64,000 nucleotides of DNA from Streptomyces sp. ATexAB-D23 (GTDB lineage: Bacteria > Actinomycetota > Actinomycetes > Streptomycetales > Streptomycetaceae): contig NZ_KB892017.1 of assembly GCF_000373645.1 (NCBI RefSeq), forward strand, positions 57,567-121,566, written 5' to 3'. A program made the position numbers and the translations under genes. Each line of letters starts with the position of its first letter. The stretch's first letter is position 1. Under the pieces are notes generated by a model. That model had not been told where the DNA came from. It was given only the letters and a program-made list of their open reading frames with translations, and ran no database searches. Below are positions 56,958 through 64,000 of this stretch, piece after piece.

Positions 56958-57725
56958 TCAGGCCCTTGTGTCGCTGTCGGCCCAGACGATGCCATCGGTT
57001 CCGTGGCCAGGCAGCCAGTGTCCGGCCAGTCGCTTGTACGCCTTCGACATGTAGCCCACGGGGTTCATCTTCGGCCAGACCTCGGGCTGCTTCAGCGCCA
57101 GGTGATGGAAGGCCGCGTATCCGACCAGGTCAGCGGCCTGAATGAACTGGCTGTACCTGCTGTCCTGCATGACGGGGTCTTCCAGTACCCGCCGAGAGGC
57201 CAGAGGGAGACCGCGGTGTGCGTCACGGTAAGGCTTGGCGTTGCGGATGGCCTGTTCCCACGCGCCCCGGGCGTCCTCAGGAGTCAGAGCGTCGGCGTCG
57301 AGGGGCCCGGACAAGCCATCGAACATGATCATGACCCGGGTGTCCTGGTCCAAGGCCCACGCTTCGAGGTGGTTCACGAAGGACTGGTACACCTCTGCCA
57401 CCTGCGCGGTGCGGCCGGCCACGGTGAGAACGCGAAGACTTTCGCAGCGAGCAAGCTGTTTGAGCATGAGGCCGTGAGCAGCCATGCGCGCGGAACGGCT
57501 GAAGCGGTTGTTCTGTTCTTCGGTCACACAGGGGCGGCCACGCCCCTTCACCAACTGGCTGGCATGCAGCTCCGTGTTCTTGGGGACACCCCACTCCTCT
57601 TCCAGCTTGCGTCGCCCCTCCAGCCAGTGGTGGAGCAGGTCGCTCCAGCCTTCTTCCGGGATGAGAAGGCCGGTGAGGGTGCGACCTTGATCGGCCCCGG
57701 AGTCATCGGCGTAGCAGAAGTACAC
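56958..57725 (-). CDS. DUF3800-domain protein
   Basis: The ~255-residue protein has the DUF3800 opening VYFCYADDSGADQGRTLTGL, a middle region LTVAGRTAQVAEVYQSFVNH and RVMIMFDGLSGPLDADALTP, and the closing SRYSQFIQAADLVGYAAFHH with the conserved Gln/Asp. The fold is RNase-H-like with acidic residues, and genes of this family often sit on mobile or defence islands. GTG 57725 is preferred, with a TATATT box 10-15 bp upstream that hints at a leaderless message. The longer frame from 57779 would start inside the flanking repeat. Confidence 0.8.
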   Translation of the reverse strand: MYFCYADDSGADQGRTLTGLLIPEEGWSDLLHHWLEGRRKLEEEWGVPKNTELHASQLVKGRGRPCVTEEQNNRFSRSARMAAHGLMLKQLARCESLRVLTVAGRTAQVAEVYQSFVNHLEAWALDQDTRVMIMFDGLSGPLDADALTPEDARGAWEQAIRNAKPYRDAHRGLPLASRRVLEDPVMQDSRYSQFIQAADLVGYAAFHHLALKQPEVWPKMNPVGYMSKAYKRLAGHWLPGHGTDGIVWADSDTRA

Positions 57726-57767
57726 GAGCGGAATATATGGCCGGCGGATCAACCAGGAGAAACCGCG

Positions 57768-57787
57768 GACGCGATGCACCAGGCGTG
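57768..57787 (+). repeat. right 20-bp direct repeat flanking the DUF3800 insert
   Basis: Identical to 56666-56685 (the 3' region of the SGNH gene). The sequence to its right continues GCGGGTCAGGACGC and could be the displaced original 3' end of the SGNH gene or its spacer. Confidence 0.7.
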
Positions 57788-57858
57788 CGGGTCAGGACGC
57801 ATGCGGGTGCGGCGGCCCAGATCGTGTCCGGCACCGCCTCCCCGCTTGCCAAGGCCCT

Positions 57859-58263
57859 TCAAACCGTGGCGCGTTGGACCTGCTGGGCGCCGTCGGCGGA
57901 GCCGTCACCCGCGCTCCGCGTCTTGTCGGCGAGCTTGAGCCAGATCACGCCGACGATGATGAGGCCGAGCCACGCGGACTGCGCGAGGGTGAGGCGCTCG
58001 TCGAAGAAGACGGGGCCGAGCGCCGCCGCCCCGGCCGCCCCTATCCCCGCCCAGACGGCATAGCCGGTGCCGACGTCGATGGTGCGCAGGCCCACGCTCA
58101 GCGCCCACAGCGTCAGCAGGAAGAAGACGACGGCGACCAGGGACCACGTCAGGCGGGTGAAGCCGTGGCTTCCACCGACGGAGAGCGCGTAGCCGATCTC
58201 GAAGACGCCGGCGAGCAGAAGCATGAACCAGGAGTTGGCGGTGGAGGGGCTGGTCGAAGACAT
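57859..58263 (-). CDS. small multidrug resistance (SMR) family protein, subunit 1
   Basis: The 134-residue protein has four transmembrane helices and the membrane-embedded Glu in WFMLLLAGVFEIGYALSVGG. It also has LTWSLVAVVFFLLTLWALSV, GTGYAVWAGIGAAGAAALGP and AQSAWLGLIIVGVIWLKLAD. A ~25-residue hydrophilic tail follows. It pairs with the second SMR gene 142 bp upstream, as in EbrAB/YkkCD-type heterodimeric pumps that export cationic compounds by proton exchange. Confidence 0.92.
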   Translation of the reverse strand: MSSTSPSTANSWFMLLLAGVFEIGYALSVGGSHGFTRLTWSLVAVVFFLLTLWALSVGLRTIDVGTGYAVWAGIGAAGAAALGPVFFDERLTLAQSAWLGLIIVGVIWLKLADKTRSAGDGSADGAQQVQRATV

Positions 58264-58329
58264 GGCAGAAAGGCCCTTTCGAGGGAATCGGATCACGAGT
58301 TCTCACTTGGCGAGGCGGTACGGCGGCGC

Positions 58330-58377
58330 GTCGGAACGGCGGCAGGTCGGAACGGCGGCAGGTCGGAACGGCGGCAC
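58330..58377. repeat. 16-bp tandem repeat between the two SMR genes
   Basis: GTCGGAACGGCGGCAG is repeated three times at 58330, 58346 and 58362, and is flanked by further GGCGGCACG variants. It fills much of the spacer between the paired pump genes and may shift their spacing. Confidence 0.85.
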
Positions 58378-58405
58378 GGCGCTCAGGCGGCACGGCGGCA
58401 CGCGC

Positions 58406-58726
58406 TCAGGCGGCGCCGCTGAGCTGCAGTCCGACCACTCCGGCGATGATGGCGAGGATGCCCAGCCCCTTGCGCCAGTCGAGGCGTTGGCCGAAGAGCG
58501 TGGCGCCGAACAGCGTGATGCCGACGCCGGAGACGGACGTCCAGAGGGCGTAGCCGACACCGACGTTGAAGGTCAGCAGGGCCCGGCTGAGGAAGTACGT
58601 GCCCAGGGCGCCGCTGACCAGGGTCACGGTCGTCCACTTGCGGTTGGTGAAGCCTGCGGCCTTGCCGGCCGCGATGGCGACGCCGATCTCGAAGACGACG
58701 GCGACGGCGAGGTGGACCCACTGCAT
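58406..58726 (-). CDS. small multidrug resistance (SMR) family protein, subunit 2
   Basis: The 106-residue four-helix protein has the key Glu in MQWVHLAVAVVFEIGVAIAA, then TVTLVSGALGTYFLSRALLT, FNVGVGYALWTSVSGVGITL and GLGILAIIAGVVGLQLSGAA. It is the first gene of the SMR pair and diverges from the MarR-family gene across 157 bp. Confidence 0.92.
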   Translation of the reverse strand: MQWVHLAVAVVFEIGVAIAAGKAAGFTNRKWTTVTLVSGALGTYFLSRALLTFNVGVGYALWTSVSGVGITLFGATLFGQRLDWRKGLGILAIIAGVVGLQLSGAA

Positions 58727-58767
58727 GGGGAGATCCCTTCATTCGACAAACATCCTGGACATTCATT

Positions 58768-58846
58768 GCATGCTCATACAACTAAAAACACCCTGCACAT
58801 GCCCAGTGACTGGCCCCCGGGACGCCAGAAGCTTGCATGAGCATGT
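58768..58846. promoter_or_regulatory. candidate MarR operators between SMR and MarR genes
   Basis: GCATGCTCAT (58768-58777) and its near inverted complement ATGAGCATGT (58837-58846) flank the divergent promoter region. Either half alone has dyad character (TTGCATG...). They are plausible binding sites for the adjacent MarR protein. Confidence 0.45.
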
Positions 58847-58883
58847 ACTCTGCTGTCAACAGCCGCTTCGGGAGGACGCACTC

Positions 58884-59324
58884 ATGACCGCCGCACCCCC
58901 GCACACGTCCGACCACGCAGTCTGGAACCGGATGCTCACCCTGCACGCCCAGGTGGAGCGGGAACTGACCGCGGCGCTCCAACGCGCCAACGGCGTGGGC
59001 CTGTCGGAGTTCCGCTCCCTGGAGCACCTGTACCACTCCGAGGACGGCGAGCTGCGCATGCAGGAACTGGCCGAGCGGGTCAGCCTGGAGCCGTCCTCGG
59101 TCAGCCGCCTGGTGGGCCGCCTCGAAAAATCCGGCTTCGCGTACAAGGACCTGTGCCCGTCCGACAAGCGCGGCGTGTACGCGGTCATCACGGACGAGGG
59201 CCGCCGACGCTACGAGACCGCCCGCGCGACGTACGCCGAGGCGCTGTCCTCAGCTCTCAACGACCTGAGCGCCAGCCCCGACCTCGGCCCCACGGTCCAG
59301 GCGGTACGCACGGCCCGAAGCTGA
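58884..59324 (+). CDS. MarR-family regulator
   Basis: The 146-residue protein has a winged helix (GVGLSEFRSLEHLYHSEDGE LRMQELAERVSLEPSSVSRL; VGRLEKSGFAYKDLCPSDKR; GVYAVITDEGRRRYETARAT). ATG 58884 follows GGGAGGA. It is divergent from the SMR pair, so it probably represses those pumps and is released by a drug-like ligand. MarR-type control of efflux is well established as a pattern; the ligand here is unknown. Confidence 0.9.
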   Translation: MTAAPPHTSDHAVWNRMLTLHAQVERELTAALQRANGVGLSEFRSLEHLYHSEDGELRMQELAERVSLEPSSVSRLVGRLEKSGFAYKDLCPSDKRGVYAVITDEGRRRYETARATYAEALSSALNDLSASPDLGPTVQAVRTARS

Positions 59325-59385
59325 CACGCCGGCCCGACATTCGCCCGCGCGCCATGCCCCCCCCCGCATCCCGGGACGCCTTCAC

Positions 59386-59480
59386 GCATGCGCGGACCTA
59401 CCGGCCCGCACCTCGGGGGGCGAGAATGCACGGAAACGATCCGTGCGGCTCGAACCGCGCGTTCCGTGACTCGTGGGGCA
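59386..59480 (+). pseudogene. decayed 5' copy of the 88-residue membrane-protein gene
   Basis: Upstream leader and first codons resemble the region before and including the gene at 60347. Both share GCATG..GC spacing, a CCCGCAC..CC(G)G leader, ATG-AC-G, and then TGCGGCTCGAAC followed by CG and TCCGTGA. One extra base early in the frame and the absence of the rest mark it as a fossil. It lies just before the first small-membrane-protein module. Confidence 0.5.
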
Positions 59481-59586
59481 CCAGCCGCTCCGGTCGCGGC
59501 ACGCCGGGGGCATCGCGTCTTCGCGCGCCAGGTGGCGACGCTTCGGAAACACGCCGAGGCAAGGCCATGAATCGGGGGGAACTGGA

Positions 59587-59817
59587 ATGCTACTCGTCTT
59601 CTCCGCCATATTCACAACCATCGGATTTGCGATTAGGCGAAACTGGTGGGAAGTGACGGACCAGCTCTCCGGTAAACACGTGAGCCACACGCCTTTGGTT
59701 CATGACAGATCGTGGTCATGGCATGCAACCAGGGTCTTTGGAGGAATTTTCATAGGCGCGGGCATCATAGCGTTTCTATCCTTCATATACATCTCGATCC
59801 GACACTTTATAAATTAG
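59587..59817 (+). CDS. 76-residue two-helix membrane protein (module gene 1, copy 1)
   Basis: The protein opens MLLVFSAIFTTIGFAIRRNW, has a polar Trp-rich middle (WEVTDQLSGKHVSHTPLVHD) and closes with GIFIGAGIIAFLSFIYISIR. Two hydrophobic helices bracket a soluble loop. The N-x-W-W pattern and loop are weakly reminiscent of DUF6199-type small proteins. ATG 59587 follows GGGGGAACTGGA. The paralog at 61324/62272 is split by an insertion sequence. Codon use is more AT-rich than the surrounding genes. Function unknown. Confidence 0.7.
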   Translation: MLLVFSAIFTTIGFAIRRNWWEVTDQLSGKHVSHTPLVHDRSWSWHATRVFGGIFIGAGIIAFLSFIYISIRHFIN

Positions 59818-59876
59818 CTCACCCCCCCTTGCCTCATAGCACCACCATTTCCACCCTCTTTGACTGGGACCACGAA

Positions 59877-60095
59877 ATGTCACCATCGCTGATACTTTCG
59901 CTCTTCCTGCCGCTCGGGGTGCTCTTTCTCTGGAACCCAGGAAGATGGGCGGACAGCTTCAAGTCCGAGCTTGAGGAGTACGGGCTGCGCAGGCCGCTCA
60001 TGGTCTCGATCGCCGCGGGGTGGGTGGTGGTCGGATCAGTGGCGTTGCTGAGGCTGATCTCGTTCGTGGTGTCGTCGGATTCACCCTCAACGTAA
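59877..60095 (+). CDS. 72-residue two-helix membrane protein (module gene 2, copy 1)
   Basis: The protein opens SPSLILSLFLPLGVLFLWNP and has GRWADSFKSELEEYGLRRPL then MVSIAAGWVVVGSVALLRLI. The two helices and basic/acidic loop repeat the build of module gene 1. The gene is 59 bp downstream of it. The copy at 62515-62703 is clearly homologous at the DNA level, for example CTGCCGCTCGGGGTGCTCTT is identical in both. No known family is recognised with confidence. Confidence 0.7.
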   Translation: MSPSLILSLFLPLGVLFLWNPGRWADSFKSELEEYGLRRPLMVSIAAGWVVVGSVALLRLISFVVSSDSPST

Positions 60096-60346
60096 TGCAT
60101 GCACTGAACTGACCGCCATCTCGACCTCGCCGCGAACGGCACCGGAGCTAATACTTCCGTTGGACCAGGGGTGGAAGTCTCCGGAGAGTCACGAGTATCA
60201 CCTCTTTGACTGTAGAAGCAGGCATTGGGGCCGAAGTGGGTGCGCAAAGCTCGTACAGCACTATAATCAGACGCCTCTCCACCTGGTGAATTCGGCGATC
60301 AAATGAGGCGCATGGGCGCTTTGCCCCGCACGCCCCGGAGGCAAAA

Positions 60347-60613
60347 ATGTACGAGATGATTCTTGCGGCTCGAACCTCGCACTCCGTGAACTACGGAGAG
60401 CTCATCGCAGGAGTTCTTGTGGCCGTGATCGGCTCGCTCCTTGCGTTCAACATTCGAGGCTGCGCCGAGGCAGTCGCCGACTTCTTGGGGGAGAGGATAT
60501 TTTCGGCCTTCTACCGCAATGACATCGCCCTGAGACTAACGGCCGGATTCGCCGCACTGATGGGCACCATATTCGCTTTCATAAACATGAAAATCCTACT
60601 CTTTGGGTTCTAG
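60347..60613 (+). CDS. 88-residue two-helix membrane protein
   Basis: ATG 60347 follows GGAGG. The protein has helix 1 ELIAGVLVAVIGSLLAFNIR and helix 2 LTAGFAALMGTIFAFINMKI, separated by a loop GCAEAVADFLGERIFSAFYR. A TATAAT box at 60262 could be its promoter -10. The ~250 bp before it hold no other gene. It is not recognised, but lies between the two copies of the small-membrane-protein module. Confidence 0.6.
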   Translation: MYEMILAARTSHSVNYGELIAGVLVAVIGSLLAFNIRGCAEAVADFLGERIFSAFYRNDIALRLTAGFAALMGTIFAFINMKILLFGF

Positions 60614-60666
60614 CCTCAACCTCTCCCAAGAGCCAACCAATCCAGAGGGAACGAGAATCCACCATC

Positions 60667-61236
60667 TTGAAGAAATTCACAGCTGTCACACAAAAAAACA
60701 AAACATTCTACAGCAAGGTTCGCCACCTGGGACTAATTGCAGCCGTAGCAATGTTCGGGGTAGGAGCTTCCCTTGCGATAGTTCCAGGGAAAGTGGAGGA
60801 ATCGCTGATCAATAGGTCGCTCACAGGTGGAACCATTAGCGTGACAATCGCCTGGATGGCGTGGATACTCACCGTCCGCCCGCAGGTGACACTGTCCGAC
60901 GAATCGATCAAGGTGCGCAATTTCGTAACGGAGAGCATCATCCCCTACGGGCAAATTAAGAGAGTGGGCGTCAGTAACGGGCTGACCTTCAAACTCAGAG
61001 ACGGTAGAGAAATCAAGGGGCGGGTAGTAAGCAACTCGATGCTTGGCCAACTCGCCGGCTATCCATCAGCAAAGCTACTCAAGCGCAAAATCCTCCCATT
61101 CGTGAGCAGTGCCAATCCCCGCGAAAACGAAGGAATAGTGCAGACATTTTCCCTTTCTCTCAAAGTCCCACTGACTGTCGCAGCGCTTCACGCGCTACTG
61201 TATGGATCCTTGAGATACATCTTTCACATGTCATGA
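60667..61236 (+). CDS. PH-domain-containing two-helix membrane protein
   Basis: About 189 residues. Helices SKVRHLGLIAAVAMFGVGAS and TGGTISVTIAWMAWILTVRP are followed by a bacterial PH-like domain (VTLSDESIKVRNFVTESIIP, YGQIKRVGVSNGLTFKLRDG, REIKGRV) and a C-terminal hydrophobic segment (VPLTVAALHALLYGSLRYIF). Such bPH proteins are common in actinobacteria with unknown roles. The start is TTG 60667, and upstream Shine-Dalgarno support is weak. Base composition is distinctly AT-richer than the chromosome average here. Confidence 0.65.
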   Translation: MKKFTAVTQKNKTFYSKVRHLGLIAAVAMFGVGASLAIVPGKVEESLINRSLTGGTISVTIAWMAWILTVRPQVTLSDESIKVRNFVTESIIPYGQIKRVGVSNGLTFKLRDGREIKGRVVSNSMLGQLAGYPSAKLLKRKILPFVSSANPRENEGIVQTFSLSLKVPLTVAALHALLYGSLRYIFHMS

Positions 61237-61372
61237 CGAGCCGTACCGACGGAGATCGAGAGACTGCCCCACCCTGGCGCACTCCGTCGCTTACCTGGCG
61301 CACCCGGATCGGAGAGAACTCGAATGTTGCTTGTATTCTCCGCCATATTCATTACGGCCGGTTTGACGCTTA

Positions 61373-62271
61373 GAGCTCGTAACACGATCTTGTTGAGATG
61401 CGCTGGCCGGGCGTGACTGATGTGATGATTCGGCCGTTCGTGAGGGTGTGGGTACTCGACCGTGGATCGTGGACGATGAGTTGTGGGCGCTGATCGAGCC
61501 GCTGCTGCCACCGTGGCCGGAGCGGTCCCCGGGGCCGCGGCCGGTGTCGGACCGGCGCTGTCTCCAGGGCATCCTGTTCGTCCTCTACAACGACATAGCC
61601 TGGCAACTTCTGCCCCTGGAGCTGGGGTTCGGCTCGGGTCAGACGTGCTGGCGCCGCCTGGACCGGTGGCAGAAGGCGGGGGTCTTCGACCAGCTGCACC
61701 GGGTCCTGCTCGCGGAGCTGAACGCGGCCGGCAAGCTCGACTGGTCACGGGCGTGCGTGGACGGCTCCCACATTCGCGCGAAAAAGGGGGCGCCGACACC
61801 GGTCCGTCGCCGGTCGACCGGCGGAAGACGGGCAGCAAACACCACCTGATCTGCGACGGCCGCGGCACCCCGCTCAAGGTCATCACGACCGCGGCCAACG
61901 TCAACGACGTCACCCAAACCCTCGCCCTGGTCGACGGCATCCCACCCGTCGCGGGCCGCCCCGGCCGGCCCCGCCGACGCCCCGACGCCCTGCTCGGCGA
62001 CAAGGGCTACGACTCCAACCCCAACCGCGACGAGCTGCGGCACCGGCGAATCCTGCCCGTCATCTCCCGCAAGGGATCACCCAACATCAAGGGCATCGGC
62101 AAGCTCCGCTACGTCGTCGAGCAGACCTTCGCCCTCCTCCACCACTTCAAACGCCTCGCCGTCCGATGGGAACGCCGCACCGAACTCCACGACGCCTTCG
62201 TCTCTCTCGCCTGCGGCTTGATCTGCTGGAGGCGACTCAAGAAGGCCCAATCATGATCGTGTTACGAGCTC
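61373..62271 (+). mobile_element. IS5-family insertion sequence (IS427-like), ~899 bp
   Basis: Perfect 17-bp terminal inverted repeats GAGCTCGTAACACGATC occur at 61373-61389 and 62255-62271. The target duplication is TTA (up to CTTAG is ambiguous) on both sides. The element carries a two-frame transposase. TIR identity and a clean insertion suggest recent activity. Confidence 0.92.
61448..62256 (+). CDS. IS5-family transposase made by programmed -1 frameshift
   Basis: The first frame (61448-61849) gives GTRPWIVDDELWALIEPLLP, WQLLPLELGFGSGQTCWRRL and the first Asp in DWSRACVDGSHIRAKKG. The second frame continues GADTGPSPVDRRKTGSKHHL, second Asp GDKGYDSNPNRDELR and the Glu region YVVEQTFALLHHFKRLAVRW. 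They join at AAAAAGGGGG (61781-61790), the usual type of slippery run in this family. Neither frame alone holds the whole DDE triad. Confidence 0.92.
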
Positions 62272-62514
62272 TTAGGCGAAATTGGTGGGGAATCGCAGAT
62301 CAGTTTTCGGGTAAGCATGTGAAAAACAATCCATTGACCCACGAAAGTTCATTGTCGTGGCACGGAGCCAGGATCGCAGGAAGCGTTGCTGTAGGCATGG
62401 GCGTCGCCATGTTTCTGAGTTTCGCATATCTCTCCATCAAGAACTTGGTGAACTAATACGCGCGCTCATCCCTAACCACTCCGCCTCCTTCCGTTCCCTG
62501 GTGAGGCTCGCAAA

Positions 62515-62703
62515 ATGCTCTTCTCGCTAATACTTTCAATGTTCCTGCCGCTCGGGGTGCTCTTTCTCTGGAATCCTGGAGGGTGGGCGGACGGCTTCAA
62601 GTCCGAGCTTGAGGGATACGGACTGCGCAGGCCACTCATGGTTGTGATCGCCACAGGGTGGGTGGTGGTCGGATCAGTGGTACTGCTGAGGTTGGGCTCG
62701 TGA
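62515..62703 (+). CDS. 62-residue two-helix membrane protein (module gene 2, copy 2)
   Basis: The protein opens MLFSLILSMFLPLGVLFLWN and has PGGWADGFKSELEGYGLRRP, LMVVIATGWVVVGSVVLLRL. It is intact and 10 residues shorter than its paralog at 59877, ending LGS. It lies 58 bp after module gene 1 copy 2, preserving the gene order of copy 1. Confidence 0.7.
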   Translation: MLFSLILSMFLPLGVLFLWNPGGWADGFKSELEGYGLRRPLMVVIATGWVVVGSVVLLRLGS

Positions 62704-62884
62704 TGTCGCCGAGTTGCCCAGGCATCGCGCAGCCAGGAATGGAGGGGATGCATGACATTTACAGCGCGCGACGAAATATTACGGCCGCTGTTCCTGGCCC
62801 ACCCGCTGCGACATATTGATCGCAGGTCTCGGTGTCGCGATGCCGGCTCCTTACCATCCGGTCCTGAACCCGTTGTCGAGGTGA

Positions 62885-63631
62885 CGTTGTACACCGCAGA
62901 GTCTTCGTTGGCACTGGCTGAAATTCTCGAAGCTCCTGGTAGACGGGGTCACGACCGAGATCACCAGTCCGCCAGGAGCTTTCGCGTGCTTGTCCACCCT
63001 TCGCTGCGGCGACACCTACGCCCGCCTCGCAGTAGGCTTCCACGTCGGGGTCGCGACGGTCTACCGCTACATACGCGAGGCCGTCGACCTTCTGGCCGCC
63101 CTCGCGCCCACACTGGAACAGGCCATGGAGACCGTACGAAAGAAGGCATACGTGATCCTCGACGGCACCGTGCTGCCGATCGACCGCATCGCCGCCGACC
63201 AGCCCTACTACTCGGGGAAGAAGAAGCACCACGGGATGAACGTCCAGGTCCTCGCGGACCCAGCGGGCCGTCTCATGTGGGCTTCGGACGCACTACCTGG
63301 AGCTGTGCACGATCTCGCGGCAGCCCGGGCCCACGGCATCCCCGCCGCCCTGACTGCAGACGACATCAAGTGCTGGGCGGACAAGGCGTATCAAGGCGCA
63401 GGTCCTGCAGTCCGCGTCCCGTTCCGAGGTAAGAAACTGCGCGACTGGCGCCGGCGTCACAACCGCGATCACGCCAAGATCCGCAGCCTCGGCGAACGCG
63501 CCTGGCCACCCTCAAATGCTGGCGGCTCCTGCGGAAGTTCCGTTGCAGTACCACCCGGGTCACCGCCGTCGTCCGTGCCGTCGTCACCCTCGAACTCGTC
63601 ACCTGCATCAAGATGGATAAGGCTCAGTAGG
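62885..63631 (+). pseudogene. IS5-like (DDE_Tnp_4) transposase, damaged at both ends
   Basis: The core is well conserved: RCGDTYARLAVGFHVGVATV, YRYIREAVDLLAALAPTLEQ, first Asp AYVILDGTVLPIDRIAADQP, YYSGKKKHHGMNVQVLADPA and second Asp KCWADKAYQGAGPAVRVPFR. The N-terminal ~70 residues expected in this family are missing or unrelated. After LGERA the frame shifts. In another frame TLKCWRLLRKFRCSTTRVTA continues to TAG at 63629. No terminal repeats are identified. It is a decayed insertion-sequence copy next to the small-membrane-protein islet. Confidence 0.8.
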
Positions 63632-63655
63632 CAGGATGAGAGGAGGTGAGCGGGT

Positions 63656-63853
63656 ATGGCACGCAGCAAATACCTGATCCGTCTGATCCCTCTGGGGATT
63701 CTGATAGTGGCGGTCACGACATGGGCCAGATGGCTCGGTGGTCTTTACGCAGTCATCCTGCCGCCCGCCTTCGCCATAGGATCGGCGGCCCTCTTGGGGC
63801 GATTCCTTCAACGACGCCTCGCAGGCAAGGCAAGGGATGACGGGCCCTTTTGA
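63656..63853 (+). CDS. 65-residue two-helix membrane protein
   Basis: ATG 63656 follows AGGAGGTGAGCGGGT. The protein has KYLIRLIPLGILIVAVTTWA, a short loop RWLGGLYAVILPPAFAIGSA and a basic tail GRFLQRRLAGKARDDGPF. It is another short membrane protein near the islet at 59.5-62.7 kb, but shows no clear sequence similarity to those. Function unknown. Confidence 0.6.
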   Translation: MARSKYLIRLIPLGILIVAVTTWARWLGGLYAVILPPAFAIGSAALLGRFLQRRLAGKARDDGPF

Positions 63854-63889
63854 AGCCCTCCACGCCCCGGCGCGTCCCCGCGCCCCCCC

Positions 63890-64000
63890 TCACATTCGGC
63901 TGGGGAACGCCTCGTCCTGCGTAGGCACCGTCAGTTGGCCCGTCGTCAGGGCGTCCAGGACGTCGTCCAGGCGGAGGTAGCGGCCCTGTTTGATGCTCGG
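63890..64000 (-). CDS. 3' end of an unidentified CDS (continues beyond window)
   Basis: The frame is open from the window edge to TGA at 63890-63892. The last 36 residues read PSIKQGRYLRLDDVLDALTT then GQLTVPTQDEAFPSRM, with strong GC3 bias. It is too short to identify. Confidence 0.5.
   Translation of the reverse strand, partial: PSIKQGRYLRLDDVLDALTTGQLTVPTQDEAFPSRM

Larger units (their letters stand above)
61324..62456 (+). pseudogene. module gene 1, copy 2, split by an IS5-family element
   Basis: The 5' part 61324-61372 encodes MLLVFSAIFITAGLTL and the 3' part from 62272 encodes RNWWGIADQFSGKHVKNNPL to the TAA at 62456. Removing the element and one copy of the target duplication restores an uninterrupted 75-codon frame closely similar to the gene at 59587. 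The disruption must be recent, because no other damage is seen. Confidence 0.9.

Noticed and set aside
62752..63432. 226-codon plus-strand frame overlapping the second transposase
   Set aside because: Most of it is an out-of-frame reading of the transposase core; only the first ~40 codons are independent and they match nothing.

Overview
The window is high-GC actinomycete chromosome, almost certainly Streptomyces. The evidence is strong third-position GC bias, frequent GTG/TTG starts and ATGA start/stop overlaps. It also carries a complete conservon (cvnABCD plus two P450 genes), a DUF397/XRE pair, a dmdR1-type DtxR regulator, and a pdxH/citrate synthase/serC neighbourhood like that of the S. 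coelicolor chromosome core. There are no rRNA or tRNA genes and no CRISPR array.

Layout. 0-12 kb: end of a sigma-factor gene overlapping a zinc-finger protein, purU, a solute-binding lipoprotein, a proline/glutamine-rich membrane protein, an XRE/TPR regulator, a primase-polymerase-like protein, an ABC exporter and an alpha/beta hydrolase. 12-21 kb: iron regulator, SIS protein, PAS/GAF protein, a self-contained mini-gene with an extreme Shine-Dalgarno, pdxH, citrate synthase, thioesterase, GNAT, and a TetR/enoyl-CoA hydratase pair. 21-30 kb: accessory DNA with a truncated methyltransferase, a TnpB element, an orphan immunity-like gene, a Vat-type acetyltransferase beside a TetR gene, a class C beta-lactamase-fold hydrolase, and an XRE/DUF397 plus HATPase cluster. 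30-40 kb: one minus-strand operon (TIGR03084, AtuA-like, carboxyltransferase, biotin carboxylase, acyl-CoA dehydrogenase, acyl-CoA ligase) for degrading branched or isoprenoid acyl-CoAs. 40-46 kb: hydrolase, DinB protein, broken regulator, EamA exporter and a large FAD/Fe-S oxidoreductase. 46-52 kb: the conservon. 52-59 kb: serC, Uma2, GNAT, F420-type protein, SGNH hydrolase, a DUF3800 gene between direct repeats, and an SMR pair with a divergent MarR gene. 59-64 kb: an AT-richer islet of short membrane-protein genes, duplicated and hit by insertion sequences.

The genes connect in several ways. The TetR/enoyl-CoA hydratase operon and the distant carboxylase operon share a near-identical 22-bp dyad upstream, so they are probably one regulon: ligase, dehydrogenase, carboxylase, hydratase. 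The conservon is a translationally coupled membrane-signalling cassette. Its first P450 lacks the ExxR motif, as CYP157 enzymes do, and its second is canonical.

The most unusual signal is a family of 110-165 bp imperfect palindromes. They share a core but have copy-specific self-complementary arms, and sit at the stop codons of purU, dmdR1, a hydrolase gene and the ExxR-less P450 gene, whose C-terminus one copy rewrites. Other notable points are local tandem duplications that fossilise gene 3' ends, in-frame repeat expansions in two enzymes, and the duplicated small-membrane-protein module, one copy of which is split by an IS5-family element so cleanly that the ancestral reading frame can be restored.
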